This document shows positions 26,116 through 34,741 of a DNA stretch of 64,000 nt, piece by piece. The stretch covers positions 62,001 to 126,000 of the forward strand of contig NZ_FOTT01000003.1 of assembly GCF_900114655.1 (NCBI RefSeq). Direction: 5' to 3'. The number at the start of each line of letters is the position of its first letter. Position 1 is the first letter of the stretch. The position numbers and the translations under genes were made by a program. Under the pieces are notes generated by a model. That model was given only the letters and a program-made list of their open reading frames with translations, ran no database searches and had not been told where the DNA came from. The stretch comes from Candidatus Frackibacter sp. WG13. GTDB lineage: Bacteria; Bacillota; Halanaerobiia; Halobacteroidales; Acetohalobiaceae.

Positions 26116-26889
26116 TTGTTTAGTAATCAATTTCCTTATTTTAAAAAAGGTAATATATTAAAAAAGAGCATGCTTGAAAATATTAGAGATTATCCGCGAG
26201 ATTTTATTAACTTATATTTTCAAGACTATTCTGATGGTATATTAACAGGCTGTAGTTTGGAAGTGAAAGGTAATTATATAAATATTAATAGAGGATTGAT
26301 TAAATTTAAAGATAGAATGTACATGTTAAATGAAGTTAGCAAGGTGGATTACGAAGATAGCAGTAATGAAATGATTTTAAAAGTTAAATTTTTAGATTCT
26401 AAAGAGGAGAATGATTTTGAAATATACGAAAGCAATATATACTTGGATACTGGGCAAAAATTAGAAGAAAGTGAATTTGAACTTGGAAGGTTTAAGTTTA
26501 GAAAAGGGGCTCAATTAAGAGATAATTATAATCAATTTACGGATTTTGCTATAGAGTATAATACTATAAATTTAATTAATGTAAAGTATTCCAGTGTTAG
26601 TGAACCAAGCATTCATCCTTTAATAAGTAAAATGTTTGCCCATCAAGTATTGGATAATATAGAAGATAGTAGCTTGGATATAAGTTTTGCTATGCAATGT
26701 TTAAGTAATAAGGTGGTAAATAGGAAACTGATAATGGCTTATTTAGTTAAAAAGTTGGGTTTAGAAGATAAAGCATATACTAATATGGAAATATATAGGT
26801 TTTTAAGAAGGATATTGAAACTGATATCTGGAAATATATCAAATGGAACTCAAGCAAGAAATCGGCCTAATAAAATTATAGTTGATTAG
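26116..26889 (+). CDS. unknown injection-locus protein (possible baseplate adaptor)
   Basis: This 257-residue protein starts at TTG 26116 (SD AGGAAGG). Its N-terminal part FQDYSDGILTGCSLEVKGNY followed by ININRGLIKFKDRMYMLNE has the 'G.L.G..v...g..I..G.i...G..Y' pattern often seen in phage and T6SS baseplate/fibre-adaptor proteins such as TssK. The C-terminus is helical. The similarity is a pattern only, not a motif match, so the assignment is tentative. Confidence 0.45.
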   Translation: MFSNQFPYFKKGNILKKSMLENIRDYPRDFINLYFQDYSDGILTGCSLEVKGNYININRGLIKFKDRMYMLNEVSKVDYEDSSNEMILKVKFLDSKEENDFEIYESNIYLDTGQKLEESEFELGRFKFRKGAQLRDNYNQFTDFAIEYNTINLINVKYSSVSEPSIHPLISKMFAHQVLDNIEDSSLDISFAMQCLSNKVVNRKLIMAYLVKKLGLEDKAYTNMEIYRFLRRILKLISGNISNGTQARNRPNKIIVD

Positions 26890-26911
26890 AGGGAGGCTAT
26901 AAAGATTATTT

Positions 26912-27340
26912 ATGGGGGATTACTATAGTATTTTAGGGGTAAGGAAGAACGCTAATAAATCGACAATAAAGAAAGCATATAGAAAGTTAGCATTAGAGTA
27001 TCATCCAGATAAGAATCCAGGTGATAGCGAGGCTGAAAGGAAATTTAAGAAGATTGTTAAGGCCTATGAAGTATTAAGTTCTAAGCAGAGCAGAAAAGAA
27101 TATGATGAGCAGTTAAATCAAGAGTTTAATAAGAGGCAAACTGGAGGTTATTCTCAAAAGCAAGAAAAATATAGGACTAATTTCAATCCTAACGATCTTA
27201 ATAATGTTGAGCAGAGGTTTAAAGAGTTTTTTGGTTTTGACCCTAAAACTAAAGAGAAGATTAAGAAGAAAAAGAAACAAAAGAAAGATCAAATGAATAC
27301 TGATGATCTTTTTAATAGATACTTTGGGGCTAATAAATAA
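26912..27340 (+). CDS. J-domain co-chaperone
   Basis: Residues 3-68 are a J domain: [20 protein letters not shown], the essential HPD in YHPDKNPGD, and [20 protein letters not shown]. The remaining 75 residues are Lys/Asn-rich and have no Gly/Phe zinc-finger part as in DnaJ, so it is a short type III J protein. J domains stimulate Hsp70 ATPases; the actin-fold ATPase at 23432 is its natural partner. The gene lies inside the injection locus and not beside dnaK. Confidence 0.88.
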   Translation: MGDYYSILGVRKNANKSTIKKAYRKLALEYHPDKNPGDSEAERKFKKIVKAYEVLSSKQSRKEYDEQLNQEFNKRQTGGYSQKQEKYRTNFNPNDLNNVEQRFKEFFGFDPKTKEKIKKKKKQKKDQMNTDDLFNRYFGANK

Positions 27341-27361
27341 AGCATTTAGGAGGGAGTATTA

Positions 27362-28009
27362 ATGAATAAAATCTTTTATATCTTCAAAAGGATACTACCT
27401 GTTATCAATATACCTAAACATATTAAACGGTACTACTTGAAATGGAAAATATCAAGGCATAAGGATGAAGATAATGAATCGATTCATTATTTGTTAAAGT
27501 TTATTAATCTTGTTATATTGGCAATGATATTAGGGGGAATTATCTATTTAAATATAATTTATAAGGACAGAAGATTAATAGTCGGTAGTATCGTAGCTAT
27601 AACTGTAGCTGCTATTGGAATATTTGTAAAGAAAAATAAAAAGAGGAACAAAGTTGCGACAGGCTATCAAGAGGTTGAAGCACTAATACTAAAAGATGAG
27701 AGTGACCAAATCATAAAAAGATGGAAGATACACAATTCACCATCGCTATTAATTGGAAAAAAGACTAAAGCAAATGAGGTTGATATTGACCTATCAGAGG
27801 CTGTATATGCTTCTTTAATTAGTAGGCAACATGCAGTAATGAATAATACGGGTGATAAGTGGTACTTTGAGGATATAGGTTCGTCAAATGGTAGCGGAAT
27901 TAAAAGAAAACAGAGCAGTGAAAAAATTAAAATAGAGCAAGGAAGACCATATCAAGTTAATGCTGGAGATACTATATATATAGCAAATACGAAGTTATTA
28001 GTTAAATAG
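27362..28009 (+). CDS. membrane-anchored FHA-domain protein
   Basis: A 215-residue protein with two membrane helices (about residues 46-65 LVILAMILGGIIYLN and 73-90 VGSIVAITVAAIGIFV). Its C-terminal FHA domain (about 120-215) has SLLIGKK, SLISRQHAVM (Ser and His of the phospho-binding loop), DIGSSNGSGI and GDTIYIANTKLLV. FHA domains bind phosphothreonine. With a kinase and a phosphatase gene just downstream, it fits a Fha1-like switch of the PpkA-PppA-Fha type that controls some T6SSs. Confidence 0.85.
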   Translation: MNKIFYIFKRILPVINIPKHIKRYYLKWKISRHKDEDNESIHYLLKFINLVILAMILGGIIYLNIIYKDRRLIVGSIVAITVAAIGIFVKKNKKRNKVATGYQEVEALILKDESDQIIKRWKIHNSPSLLIGKKTKANEVDIDLSEAVYASLISRQHAVMNNTGDKWYFEDIGSSNGSGIKRKQSSEKIKIEQGRPYQVNAGDTIYIANTKLLVK

Positions 28010-28032
28010 AATTTAGAGGAGGAAATATCAAA

Positions 28033-28575
28033 ATGAATATGGAGAGGTGTCCAAATGGGCATTTATATAATCCTAGAAAATATAATGAATGTCCTTATTG
28101 CGACGAAAAAGTATTAGAAGACAACAAAAATTCTGGAGAAGAAGAGTCTAACAAGAAATCATCTACTGCTTCTAATACTAATCAAAATGGGGCAAAGACT
28201 TTAGCCTATTATGATAATCAAGATGGTATCAATCCAGTAGTAGGCTGGATAGTATGTATAGAAGGAGTAGAACGTGGCAAAGATTATAAGATTGTAAGTG
28301 AAAAAAACTTTATAGGTCGTTCAGAAGATATGCACATTCATATTGCTGGTGATAATGCAATATCTAGAAGAAATCATGCGGTAATAAGTTATAATCCAAA
28401 ACAAAGAAATTTCATGTTAATTCCTGGAGCTGAAACTAGTGGGATTATATATATTAATGAAGAAGCAATCTATGCACCAACAGAACTATCGCCTTATGAT
28501 GTGATAGAGATGGGAGAAAGTAAATTTATATTCATCTCTTTATGTGGTCAGCATTTTGAATGGGGGCTTGAATGA
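28033..28575 (+). CDS. zinc-ribbon plus FHA-domain protein
   Basis: The 180-residue soluble protein begins with a zinc ribbon (CPNGHLYNPRKYNECPYC, residues 5-22), then a Ser/Asn-rich linker with several Thr that could be phosphorylated, and an FHA domain from about 78 (FIGRSEDMHIHI, ISRRNHAVISYN, YDVIEMGESKFIFIS). It is the second phosphopeptide reader of the locus. The linker Thr in GAKTLAYYD may be the kinase target, which is a guess. SD GAGGAGGAAA precedes ATG 28033. Confidence 0.82.
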   Translation: MNMERCPNGHLYNPRKYNECPYCDEKVLEDNKNSGEEESNKKSSTASNTNQNGAKTLAYYDNQDGINPVVGWIVCIEGVERGKDYKIVSEKNFIGRSEDMHIHIAGDNAISRRNHAVISYNPKQRNFMLIPGAETSGIIYINEEAIYAPTELSPYDVIEMGESKFIFISLCGQHFEWGLE

Positions 28576-28616
28576 CTATATAATTCATCTAATTTTGATT
28601 AAAGAAGGAGAAAAGT

Positions 28617-29456
28617 ATGTTATTTAAAAGAATATTTGCATTTCCTAATCTTTTAATCTATCTTAGTATCTTATTAATAGCAAGATATTTAGTAGAGAGT
28701 TATTTAAATGACAAACGTTATAAGCCTAAATTATTAATTGGTAATGCTCAAGATAGAGGAAGTAGAAAAGAACAAGAGGACTCATTTTCAACAATAAAGA
28801 ACGAAAACGGGGTTTTAGCTGTATTAGCAGATGGTATGGGAGGGTTATCGCTTGGGAAGAAGGCAAGTAACCTAGTGGTAAGAACATTCTTGGAGGAGTT
28901 TACACGGACTTATAATATTCATCCTATTAAGAAATTCTTAATTAATACTACATATATAAGTAATGCTAAAGTTTTAGAGTTTAGTACTGAACGCAATATA
29001 GGGACAACCTTAGTAGCGGTATTAATTAATAATGGTAGACTTTATTGGACTTCGGTTGGAGATAGTTATATATATCTTTATAGAGAAAAAGAACTAAATT
29101 TACTTAATGAACAACATACTTTTGCTAAAGAATTAGCTGTTGCTTATGAAGCAGGGGAAATAAGTCAACAAGTAGCTTTAAATCATCCTAAGCGAGACAG
29201 GTTGACAAGCTATCTTGGTTACGAGAATTTTTATGAACTTGACTATAGTAATTCTGCAATCGAACTACAGCAAGGGGATAAAGTGATTCTTTGTAGTGAT
29301 GGGATAAATGATTCTTTATCAGAAAGAGAACTAGAGAAAGTTATATCTAAAAGGGCCCATCCATTAAAAATCTCAGAGGAAATCTTAAAAATAGTGTTAG
29401 ATAAGAATATTAATAATCAAGATAACGCAACGGTCATCGTATTAGAAAAGACTTAA
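28617..29456 (+). CDS. PP2C-type Ser/Thr phosphatase
   Basis: A 279-residue protein with an N-terminal membrane helix (residues 6-24) and a full PP2C domain. The metal-binding acids are present in RGSRKEQEDSF, VLADGMGGLS, LCSDGINDSLS and DNATVIVL. It should remove phosphate from the FHA partner or other targets phosphorylated by the kinase at 31614, like PppA in T6SS regulation. Membrane anchoring places it beside the machine's base. Confidence 0.9.
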   Translation: MLFKRIFAFPNLLIYLSILLIARYLVESYLNDKRYKPKLLIGNAQDRGSRKEQEDSFSTIKNENGVLAVLADGMGGLSLGKKASNLVVRTFLEEFTRTYNIHPIKKFLINTTYISNAKVLEFSTERNIGTTLVAVLINNGRLYWTSVGDSYIYLYREKELNLLNEQHTFAKELAVAYEAGEISQQVALNHPKRDRLTSYLGYENFYELDYSNSAIELQQGDKVILCSDGINDSLSERELEKVISKRAHPLKISEEILKIVLDKNINNQDNATVIVLEKT

Positions 29457-29507
29457 TAAGAGCATTCTAATTGTTAATACTTAGTGTTTTATGAGGAGGA
29501 AGAAGAA

Positions 29508-31595
29508 GTGCGTAAAGACAATAGTGAATTTATAACAGAATTTATTACTAAGTCAGGCAACTTTAAAAAGAATAGAGATTATTTTGCTTATGTTGAGCTT
29601 GATGATATGGCATGTTGGGTATTAGCGGATGGATTAGATTCGTCACCAGATATGTTAAGTGCTGAAATAGCAGCTGGAAGCATTCTTAACGACTTTACTG
29701 AAAATCCTTCTATGAAGCGGAGGCATATAAAAAAATATATTAAGAATGCTCATCAGGCTTTACTTCATGAAAGTAGACTTATGAAATTGCAGTCTACAGT
29801 ATTAGTTATTGTTAGTGACTACTCTTCGCTTATTTGGGGAAGTGTAGGGAATGCACGTTTATATCATCTAAGAAATGAAAGGATAAATCGTAAGAGTAAG
29901 GACCATAGTATAGCTCAGATGTTAGTAGATGCTGGTGAAGTTGAGGAAAAGAGACTTAATCAGCACCAAGAGAGAAATAATTTAACAGAATATTTAGGAA
30001 AAGATGGTACAGTTAAGCCATATGTAAGTAAGAAGCTTAGATTGAAGGATGATGATTTTCTATTGATGTGTACTTCAGGTTTTTGGGAGAATATCAACGA
30101 CCAAGAATTGGTAAATGGATTAAAAGAAGCAAATGATGCAAAAGAGTTTGTAGAAGGTCTAGAAAGTAAGATATTAAACACGGGTAATGATTTAGATAAT
30201 TATTCTATTGCTTCTATTTTTATAAAGAAAGCTTTTCAAGAGGATAAGTCAAGAAAGAAATTATATAAGAAGATAGCTATCTTTTTAATTCCAATTCTCA
30301 TTTTAGGTAGTGGGTTCTTTATTTATAGCAAGATTAGCAAGCGTAGGTTAGCAAAGACTTTGAAACTAAAAAATATAAAGAAAGCATCTACTAATAATAA
30401 TGAAGGTGATAGACTATTTAAAGAAGGTAAATATAATAAGGCGTTAATAGAATATAACAAGGCAAGAAATCTGTATAAGAAATCACAACAAAAAGAAAAA
30501 CTCGTGGTAGTAGATAAGAAGATTAAGGAGACTGGAAGGATTATTGCTGGTAGAAAGTTAGAAGAAGACGGTGATAAAAGTTTTACTACAGGCAATTACC
30601 GAGATGCATTATCTAAATATAAGGAAGCTAAATTAAATTATCTAAAAGCAGGTGAATATAATCTATCTCAGATAGAGGATAAATTAACGAAGACCAATGA
30701 TACTTTAAAGGCTATTAATTATGAAAATGAAGGTGATCTATTCTTTAAGTCTGAAGAGCTACCGGTTGCTATGGATAAATATATGAAGGCATTAAAAATC
30801 TATCGTAAAAATGAAATGTCAGCGAGAGAGAAGAAAGTAAAAGCTGACATACAGAAGATTGAAAAATTAATAACAAATAATCAAAGATTCAGTAAAGCTC
30901 AAGAGGTTGAGGTGACTGGAGATGAGCTATTTAAATTAAAAGATTTTAAAAATGCAATTCTAAAATATACTGAAGCCAAAATTATCTATTCAGAATTAGG
31001 TATGACAGAAGAAGTTAATAGTATTAAGAAAAAGTTAAGAAATATCGATGTTTTAAAAGCAGCTACAAAAGCAAAGGAGTATGAAACAAAAGCAGATAGA
31101 TATTTAGAGAAAAAGGAGTATAGTGATGCGTTAGCCAATTATAAGGATGCTTATAAGATATTCAATACAATTGGTAAAGAGGGAAGTAGCACAAGGGTTG
31201 AAGAGAAGATTGATAAAAGTGAAAGACTTATTAAAGCTAAAGAATTATTAGCAGAAGGTGATGCGTTATTTAAAGTTAAAGATTTTAAAAATGCAAATTT
31301 AAAGTATATGAAAGCTGAATTAATTTACTTGAATTTTGGCCTAACAGATAAGGTCAAGACAATTAAAAAGAAGATAAATAATGTAAGGGATGCTGAGTCA
31401 TATTTAAAGGCAAAAGATTATGAAAGATTAGCAGATATGCAGTTAGAAAGTAAGAAGTATGAAAAAGCATTATATAATTATGGACAAGCCAATAAGATAT
31501 ATTCTGAAATTAACAAATCTGAGGCTAGTGAAAGAATACAAAAGAAGATCAAAAAGACAAAAGAAGCCAAAGATAAATTTTTATTCTTCTTTTAG
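29508..31595 (+). CDS. degenerate PP2C domain with TM helix and TPR-like repeats
   Basis: The 695-residue protein starts best at GTG 29508 (SD GAGGAGGAA); GTG 29484 lies upstream of that SD. Residues 1-235 follow the PP2C fold, but DGMGG is replaced by ADGLDSSPDM and the SDG metal motif by CTSGFWEN, so catalytic metals cannot bind normally. A membrane helix follows at about 258-277 (IAIFLIPILILGSGFFIYS). Residues 300-695 contain seven repeats of 50-60 residues of the form GD.LFK..DFKNA..KY..A..IY, i.e. TPR-like helical pairs. I infer a pseudophosphatase sensor or scaffold that recruits machine parts across the membrane. Confidence 0.75.
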   Translation: MRKDNSEFITEFITKSGNFKKNRDYFAYVELDDMACWVLADGLDSSPDMLSAEIAAGSILNDFTENPSMKRRHIKKYIKNAHQALLHESRLMKLQSTVLVIVSDYSSLIWGSVGNARLYHLRNERINRKSKDHSIAQMLVDAGEVEEKRLNQHQERNNLTEYLGKDGTVKPYVSKKLRLKDDDFLLMCTSGFWENINDQELVNGLKEANDAKEFVEGLESKILNTGNDLDNYSIASIFIKKAFQEDKSRKKLYKKIAIFLIPILILGSGFFIYSKISKRRLAKTLKLKNIKKASTNNNEGDRLFKEGKYNKALIEYNKARNLYKKSQQKEKLVVVDKKIKETGRIIAGRKLEEDGDKSFTTGNYRDALSKYKEAKLNYLKAGEYNLSQIEDKLTKTNDTLKAINYENEGDLFFKSEELPVAMDKYMKALKIYRKNEMSAREKKVKADIQKIEKLITNNQRFSKAQEVEVTGDELFKLKDFKNAILKYTEAKIIYSELGMTEEVNSIKKKLRNIDVLKAATKAKEYETKADRYLEKKEYSDALANYKDAYKIFNTIGKEGSSTRVEEKIDKSERLIKAKELLAEGDALFKVKDFKNANLKYMKAELIYLNFGLTDKVKTIKKKINNVRDAESYLKAKDYERLADMQLESKKYEKALYNYGQANKIYSEINKSEASERIQKKIKKTKEAKDKFLFFF

Positions 31596-31613
31596 GAGAG
31601 TGGGATCTTAACA

Positions 31614-32564
31614 ATGCAGGAAGCATGCCAAGAGACAGATTATATTTATCTGCCAGAAGGAACAATTTTAAAGAATAATTACCGTATTAAGGATAATTTA
31701 GTGACTAGAAGTAATTTTTCAATAGTATATTTAGCTGAAAGAATTGATACTAGTGAAGAGGTGGTCATTAAAGAGTTCTTTCCTAAAAATTTAGCTTTGC
31801 GTGATCTAGATGCAAAAAGTGTAGTCTGTAAGAATAATCTTTTTAAAGATAAATTTAAAGAAGAATGTAACTCTTTTTCAAAAGAAGCAAAGTTAATGAT
31901 AGAATTAGAGAATAAATACGTAGCTAAGTGTTATGATTATTTTAAAGAGAATAATACTTCCTATATAGTGATAAAGTATTATCAAGGCAAGACATTGGGT
32001 AATTATTTAAATGAAAATAATCTTAATTTTAAAGATTTTTTAAGAGGAATATACTTACCTTTATTAGATGCAGTTAATAATATTCATAAAGAAGGTTATA
32101 TTCATCGTGATATCAAACCTAGTAATATAATAATTTATAATAAGCAGCCTATCATAATAGATTTTGGCTCAGTAATAGATTATAAGAAGGATTTTCAGAA
32201 AAAAGTTCTTTTAACTCCAGGGTTTTCACCAATTGAACTTTATTCTGAAAAGACCAGACAAGGTTGTTATTCCGATATTTATAGTTTAGCAGCTATTCTT
32301 TATTACTATTTCACTCAAAAGATACCTAGAGAGGCTGTAGATAGAATAATTGAAGATAAGATAAAAGAGGTAAATGAATTAAACCAAGAAGTTTCTAGTT
32401 ATTTAAATAGAGTTATAATGAGGAACTTATCTTTAAATTATAAAGATAGAGATCAAAAGGTGTGGTCCTTGCAATTGAAATTATGGAAGGAATATATAAA
32501 AATTGAAATAAAAGATAGTATTTTGAAACTATTTAATGGTTTAACTCTGGATAGTTCCAATTAA
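31614..32564 (+). CDS. Ser/Thr protein kinase
   Basis: A 316-residue cytoplasmic kinase with all main motifs: VVIKEFFPKNL (ATP-site Lys), GYIHRDIKPSNIII (catalytic loop), IIDFGSV (DFG) and TPGFSPIELYS (activation segment end), then the C-lobe. No extracellular sensor domain or membrane helix follows, so it differs from PASTA kinases and from PpkA, which has a periplasmic part. It closes the locus and is the obvious writer for the two FHA readers. Confidence 0.9.
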   Translation: MQEACQETDYIYLPEGTILKNNYRIKDNLVTRSNFSIVYLAERIDTSEEVVIKEFFPKNLALRDLDAKSVVCKNNLFKDKFKEECNSFSKEAKLMIELENKYVAKCYDYFKENNTSYIVIKYYQGKTLGNYLNENNLNFKDFLRGIYLPLLDAVNNIHKEGYIHRDIKPSNIIIYNKQPIIIDFGSVIDYKKDFQKKVLLTPGFSPIELYSEKTRQGCYSDIYSLAAILYYYFTQKIPREAVDRIIEDKIKEVNELNQEVSSYLNRVIMRNLSLNYKDRDQKVWSLQLKLWKEYIKIEIKDSILKLFNGLTLDSSN

Positions 32565-32597
32565 TTGCTATAATATTCTATTAAAAATGTGAAAGAG

Positions 32598-32625
32598 TTG
32601 AAATTTAACCGTAGTGTGTTATAAT
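32598..32625 (+). promoter_or_regulatory. promoter for accDA-pfkA-pyk
   Basis: TTGAAA (32598-32603), 16 bp, TATAAT (32620-32625). The leader to accD is about 175 nt and begins inside a hairpin. Confidence 0.6.
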
Positions 32626-32628
32626 TAT

Positions 32629-32666
32629 GAGCAGTATTAATGTTGATTATACTGTTCATTTTTTAT
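32629..32666 (+). terminator. terminator-like hairpin after the kinase gene
   Basis: GAGCAGTAT and ATACTGTTC pair (one G-U) and are followed by ATTTTTTAT. It overlaps the predicted start point of the acc promoter, so it ends the injection operon and may also attenuate the acc transcript. Confidence 0.6.
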
Positions 32667-32807
32667 ATTAAGTGGGTTTTCATCTTTTGGGTTAGAGAAT
32701 TGTGAATTAAAGAGATGTACATACTAAATATAAATATACTATAATATGGTCTGTTGGTTTAAGGTTCTAGGAGTTAAAGTTTCTGTTTTTAGTAAGGGGG
32801 GAAGAAA

Positions 32808-33716
32808 ATGTTTAAAGATTGGTTTGGTAGTAAATCAAAGTATGTAACTGTTAAACGGCAAAAAGAGAAATCAAAAGAGAAGAAGAAAAAGAAAGGTAAG
32901 GGTAAAGGTAAAGGTAAGATAACAGATGAACTGTGGACTAAGTGTAAGAATTGTGGAGAGATTATTTTTAATAAAAAACTGGCACAAAATTTAAAAGTCT
33001 GTTTAGAGTGTGAATATCATTTTCGGCTTAATTCACAAGAGAGGCTTAACTTATTAATTGATGAGGATAGTTTTACTGAATTTGGAGAAGAATTAGAGAC
33101 TGTTAATCCGTTAGAATTTCCTAAATACGAAAGTAAGTTAAAGAAATATCAAGAAAAGACGGGATTGGATGAGGCTGTAGTTACTGGTGAGGGTCAGATT
33201 GGAGGACATAGAGTAGCTATTGCTGTAATTGATGCTAACTTCTTAATGGGAAGTATGAATTCAGTTGTTGGTGAGAAAGTTACACGAGTGATTGAAACCG
33301 CTTTAAATGAAGAGCTGCCTTTAATCATTATTTCTGGTGGTGGAGGTGGTGCTCGGATGTATGAGGGAATGTTATCGTTAATGCAGATGGCTAAAACTAG
33401 TGCTGCTTTAGCTAAATTAGATGATGCTGGACAGTTATTCATTTCAGTTTTGACTGATCCTACATATGGTGGTATTTCAGCAAGTTTTGCATCTTTAGGT
33501 GATATTATTATTGCTGAAAAAGAAGCAAAGATTGGGTTTGCTGGTCCGCGAGTTATAAAGCAAACAATTAATAAAGATTTACCATCAGGGTTTCAAACTT
33601 CTGAATTTCAATTAGAACATGGTATGGTAGATAAAGTAGTGGGTAGAAAAGAGATGAAGGATGTTTTAGTAAGAATTTTAGATATACATAGCTTGCGAGG
33701 TGAAGTTAATGCCTAA
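32808..33716 (+). CDS. accD: acetyl-CoA carboxylase carboxyltransferase beta subunit
   Basis: AccD (302 aa) forms the carboxyltransferase with AccA and transfers CO2 from biotin to acetyl-CoA for fatty-acid synthesis. The zinc ribbon is [20 protein letters not shown] then CLEC; the crotonase-type core shows [14 protein letters not shown] and [18 protein letters not shown]. Between the start and the zinc ribbon is an unusual Lys/Gly run (residues 22-40, many KGKGK). It overlaps accA by 8 nt. Confidence 0.95.
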   Translation: MFKDWFGSKSKYVTVKRQKEKSKEKKKKKGKGKGKGKITDELWTKCKNCGEIIFNKKLAQNLKVCLECEYHFRLNSQERLNLLIDEDSFTEFGEELETVNPLEFPKYESKLKKYQEKTGLDEAVVTGEGQIGGHRVAIAVIDANFLMGSMNSVVGEKVTRVIETALNEELPLIIISGGGGGARMYEGMLSLMQMAKTSAALAKLDDAGQLFISVLTDPTYGGISASFASLGDIIIAEKEAKIGFAGPRVIKQTINKDLPSGFQTSEFQLEHGMVDKVVGRKEMKDVLVRILDIHSLRGEVNA

Positions 33717-34716
33717 AGATCATTTAGAATTTGAAAAGCCTTTAATAGAATTAGAAGATAAGATTAAGGAATTGAAGCAGTTTATGCAAGAAAAAGATAT
33801 AGATTTGACTGATGAGATTGAAAGACTTAAAGAGAAGTCGGAACGTGTTAAGCAGGAAGTATATTCTGAGTTAGAGCCTTGGCAAATTTTAAAGTTAGCA
33901 CGTCATGCAGAACGTCCGACTACATTAGATTATATTAATTTAATCTGTGATGACTTTATTGAATTGCATGGAGATAGGAATTATGGAGATGATCGAGCCT
34001 TAATTGGTGGTATAGGTAAGATAGGAGACCAACCTTTGACTATAGTTGGTCATCAGAAAGGGAAAAGTACTAAAGATAATATTAACCGTAACTTTGGTAT
34101 GGCTCACCCGGAAGGTTATCGTAAAGCTTTAAGATTAATGAAACAGGCTGAGAAATTTAATCGTCCTATTTTAGCTTTAATTAATACGCCAGGTGCTTAT
34201 CCAGGTATTGAGGCCGAAGAACGAGGGCAAGCAGAAGCAATTGCTAAAAATATGATGGAAATGGCGAGATTAAAGGTGCCAATAATTATTATTGTAACTG
34301 GAGAAGGAGGTAGTGGTGGTGCTTTAGGTATTGGTGTCGGTGACAAAATTATGATGCTAGAGTATACGTATTATTCAGTATGTTCGCCAGAAGCATGTGC
34401 TGCTATTCTTTGGAAAGATGCTAGCGAAGCAAAGACAGCAGCAGAAGCGCTAAAATTAACTGCTAAAGACCTTTTAGAATTAGGTATTGTAGATGAAATT
34501 ATTAATGAACCATTAGGAGGGGCCCATAAAGCATTTAAAGAAAGTGCCGAACTACTCAAAGAAGCTATTCTTACTAATTTACAAGAAATTCAGTCTTTCT
34601 CTATTTCAGAAATGTTAGAAAAAAGATATGATAAGTTTCGGCAAATAGGGGAATATATAGAACATAGCAGGATAGAAGTCAATGATGAGCAACAAGATGA
34701 AGTAGTTAATGAATAG
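33709..34716 (+). CDS. accA: acetyl-CoA carboxylase carboxyltransferase alpha subunit
   Basis: AccA (335 aa) is the biotin-binding half of the carboxyltransferase. Characteristic stretches are [65 protein letters not shown] and [18 protein letters not shown] 33709 follows an SD-like GAGGTGAAG inside the accD end and is preferred to GTG 33700. AccB and AccC are not in this window. Confidence 0.95.
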   Translation: MPKDHLEFEKPLIELEDKIKELKQFMQEKDIDLTDEIERLKEKSERVKQEVYSELEPWQILKLARHAERPTTLDYINLICDDFIELHGDRNYGDDRALIGGIGKIGDQPLTIVGHQKGKSTKDNINRNFGMAHPEGYRKALRLMKQAEKFNRPILALINTPGAYPGIEAEERGQAEAIAKNMMEMARLKVPIIIIVTGEGGSGGALGIGVGDKIMMLEYTYYSVCSPEACAAILWKDASEAKTAAEALKLTAKDLLELGIVDEIINEPLGGAHKAFKESAELLKEAILTNLQEIQSFSISEMLEKRYDKFRQIGEYIEHSRIEVNDEQQDEVVNE

Positions 34717-34741
34717 TAATTAAATAAGGAGGTAGTGTTTG

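Noticed and set aside
7185-32564. Simple prophage explanation of the VgrG genes
   Set aside because: No integrase, terminase, capsid, portal or lysis genes; kinase, FHA and PP2C genes fit an injection system instead.
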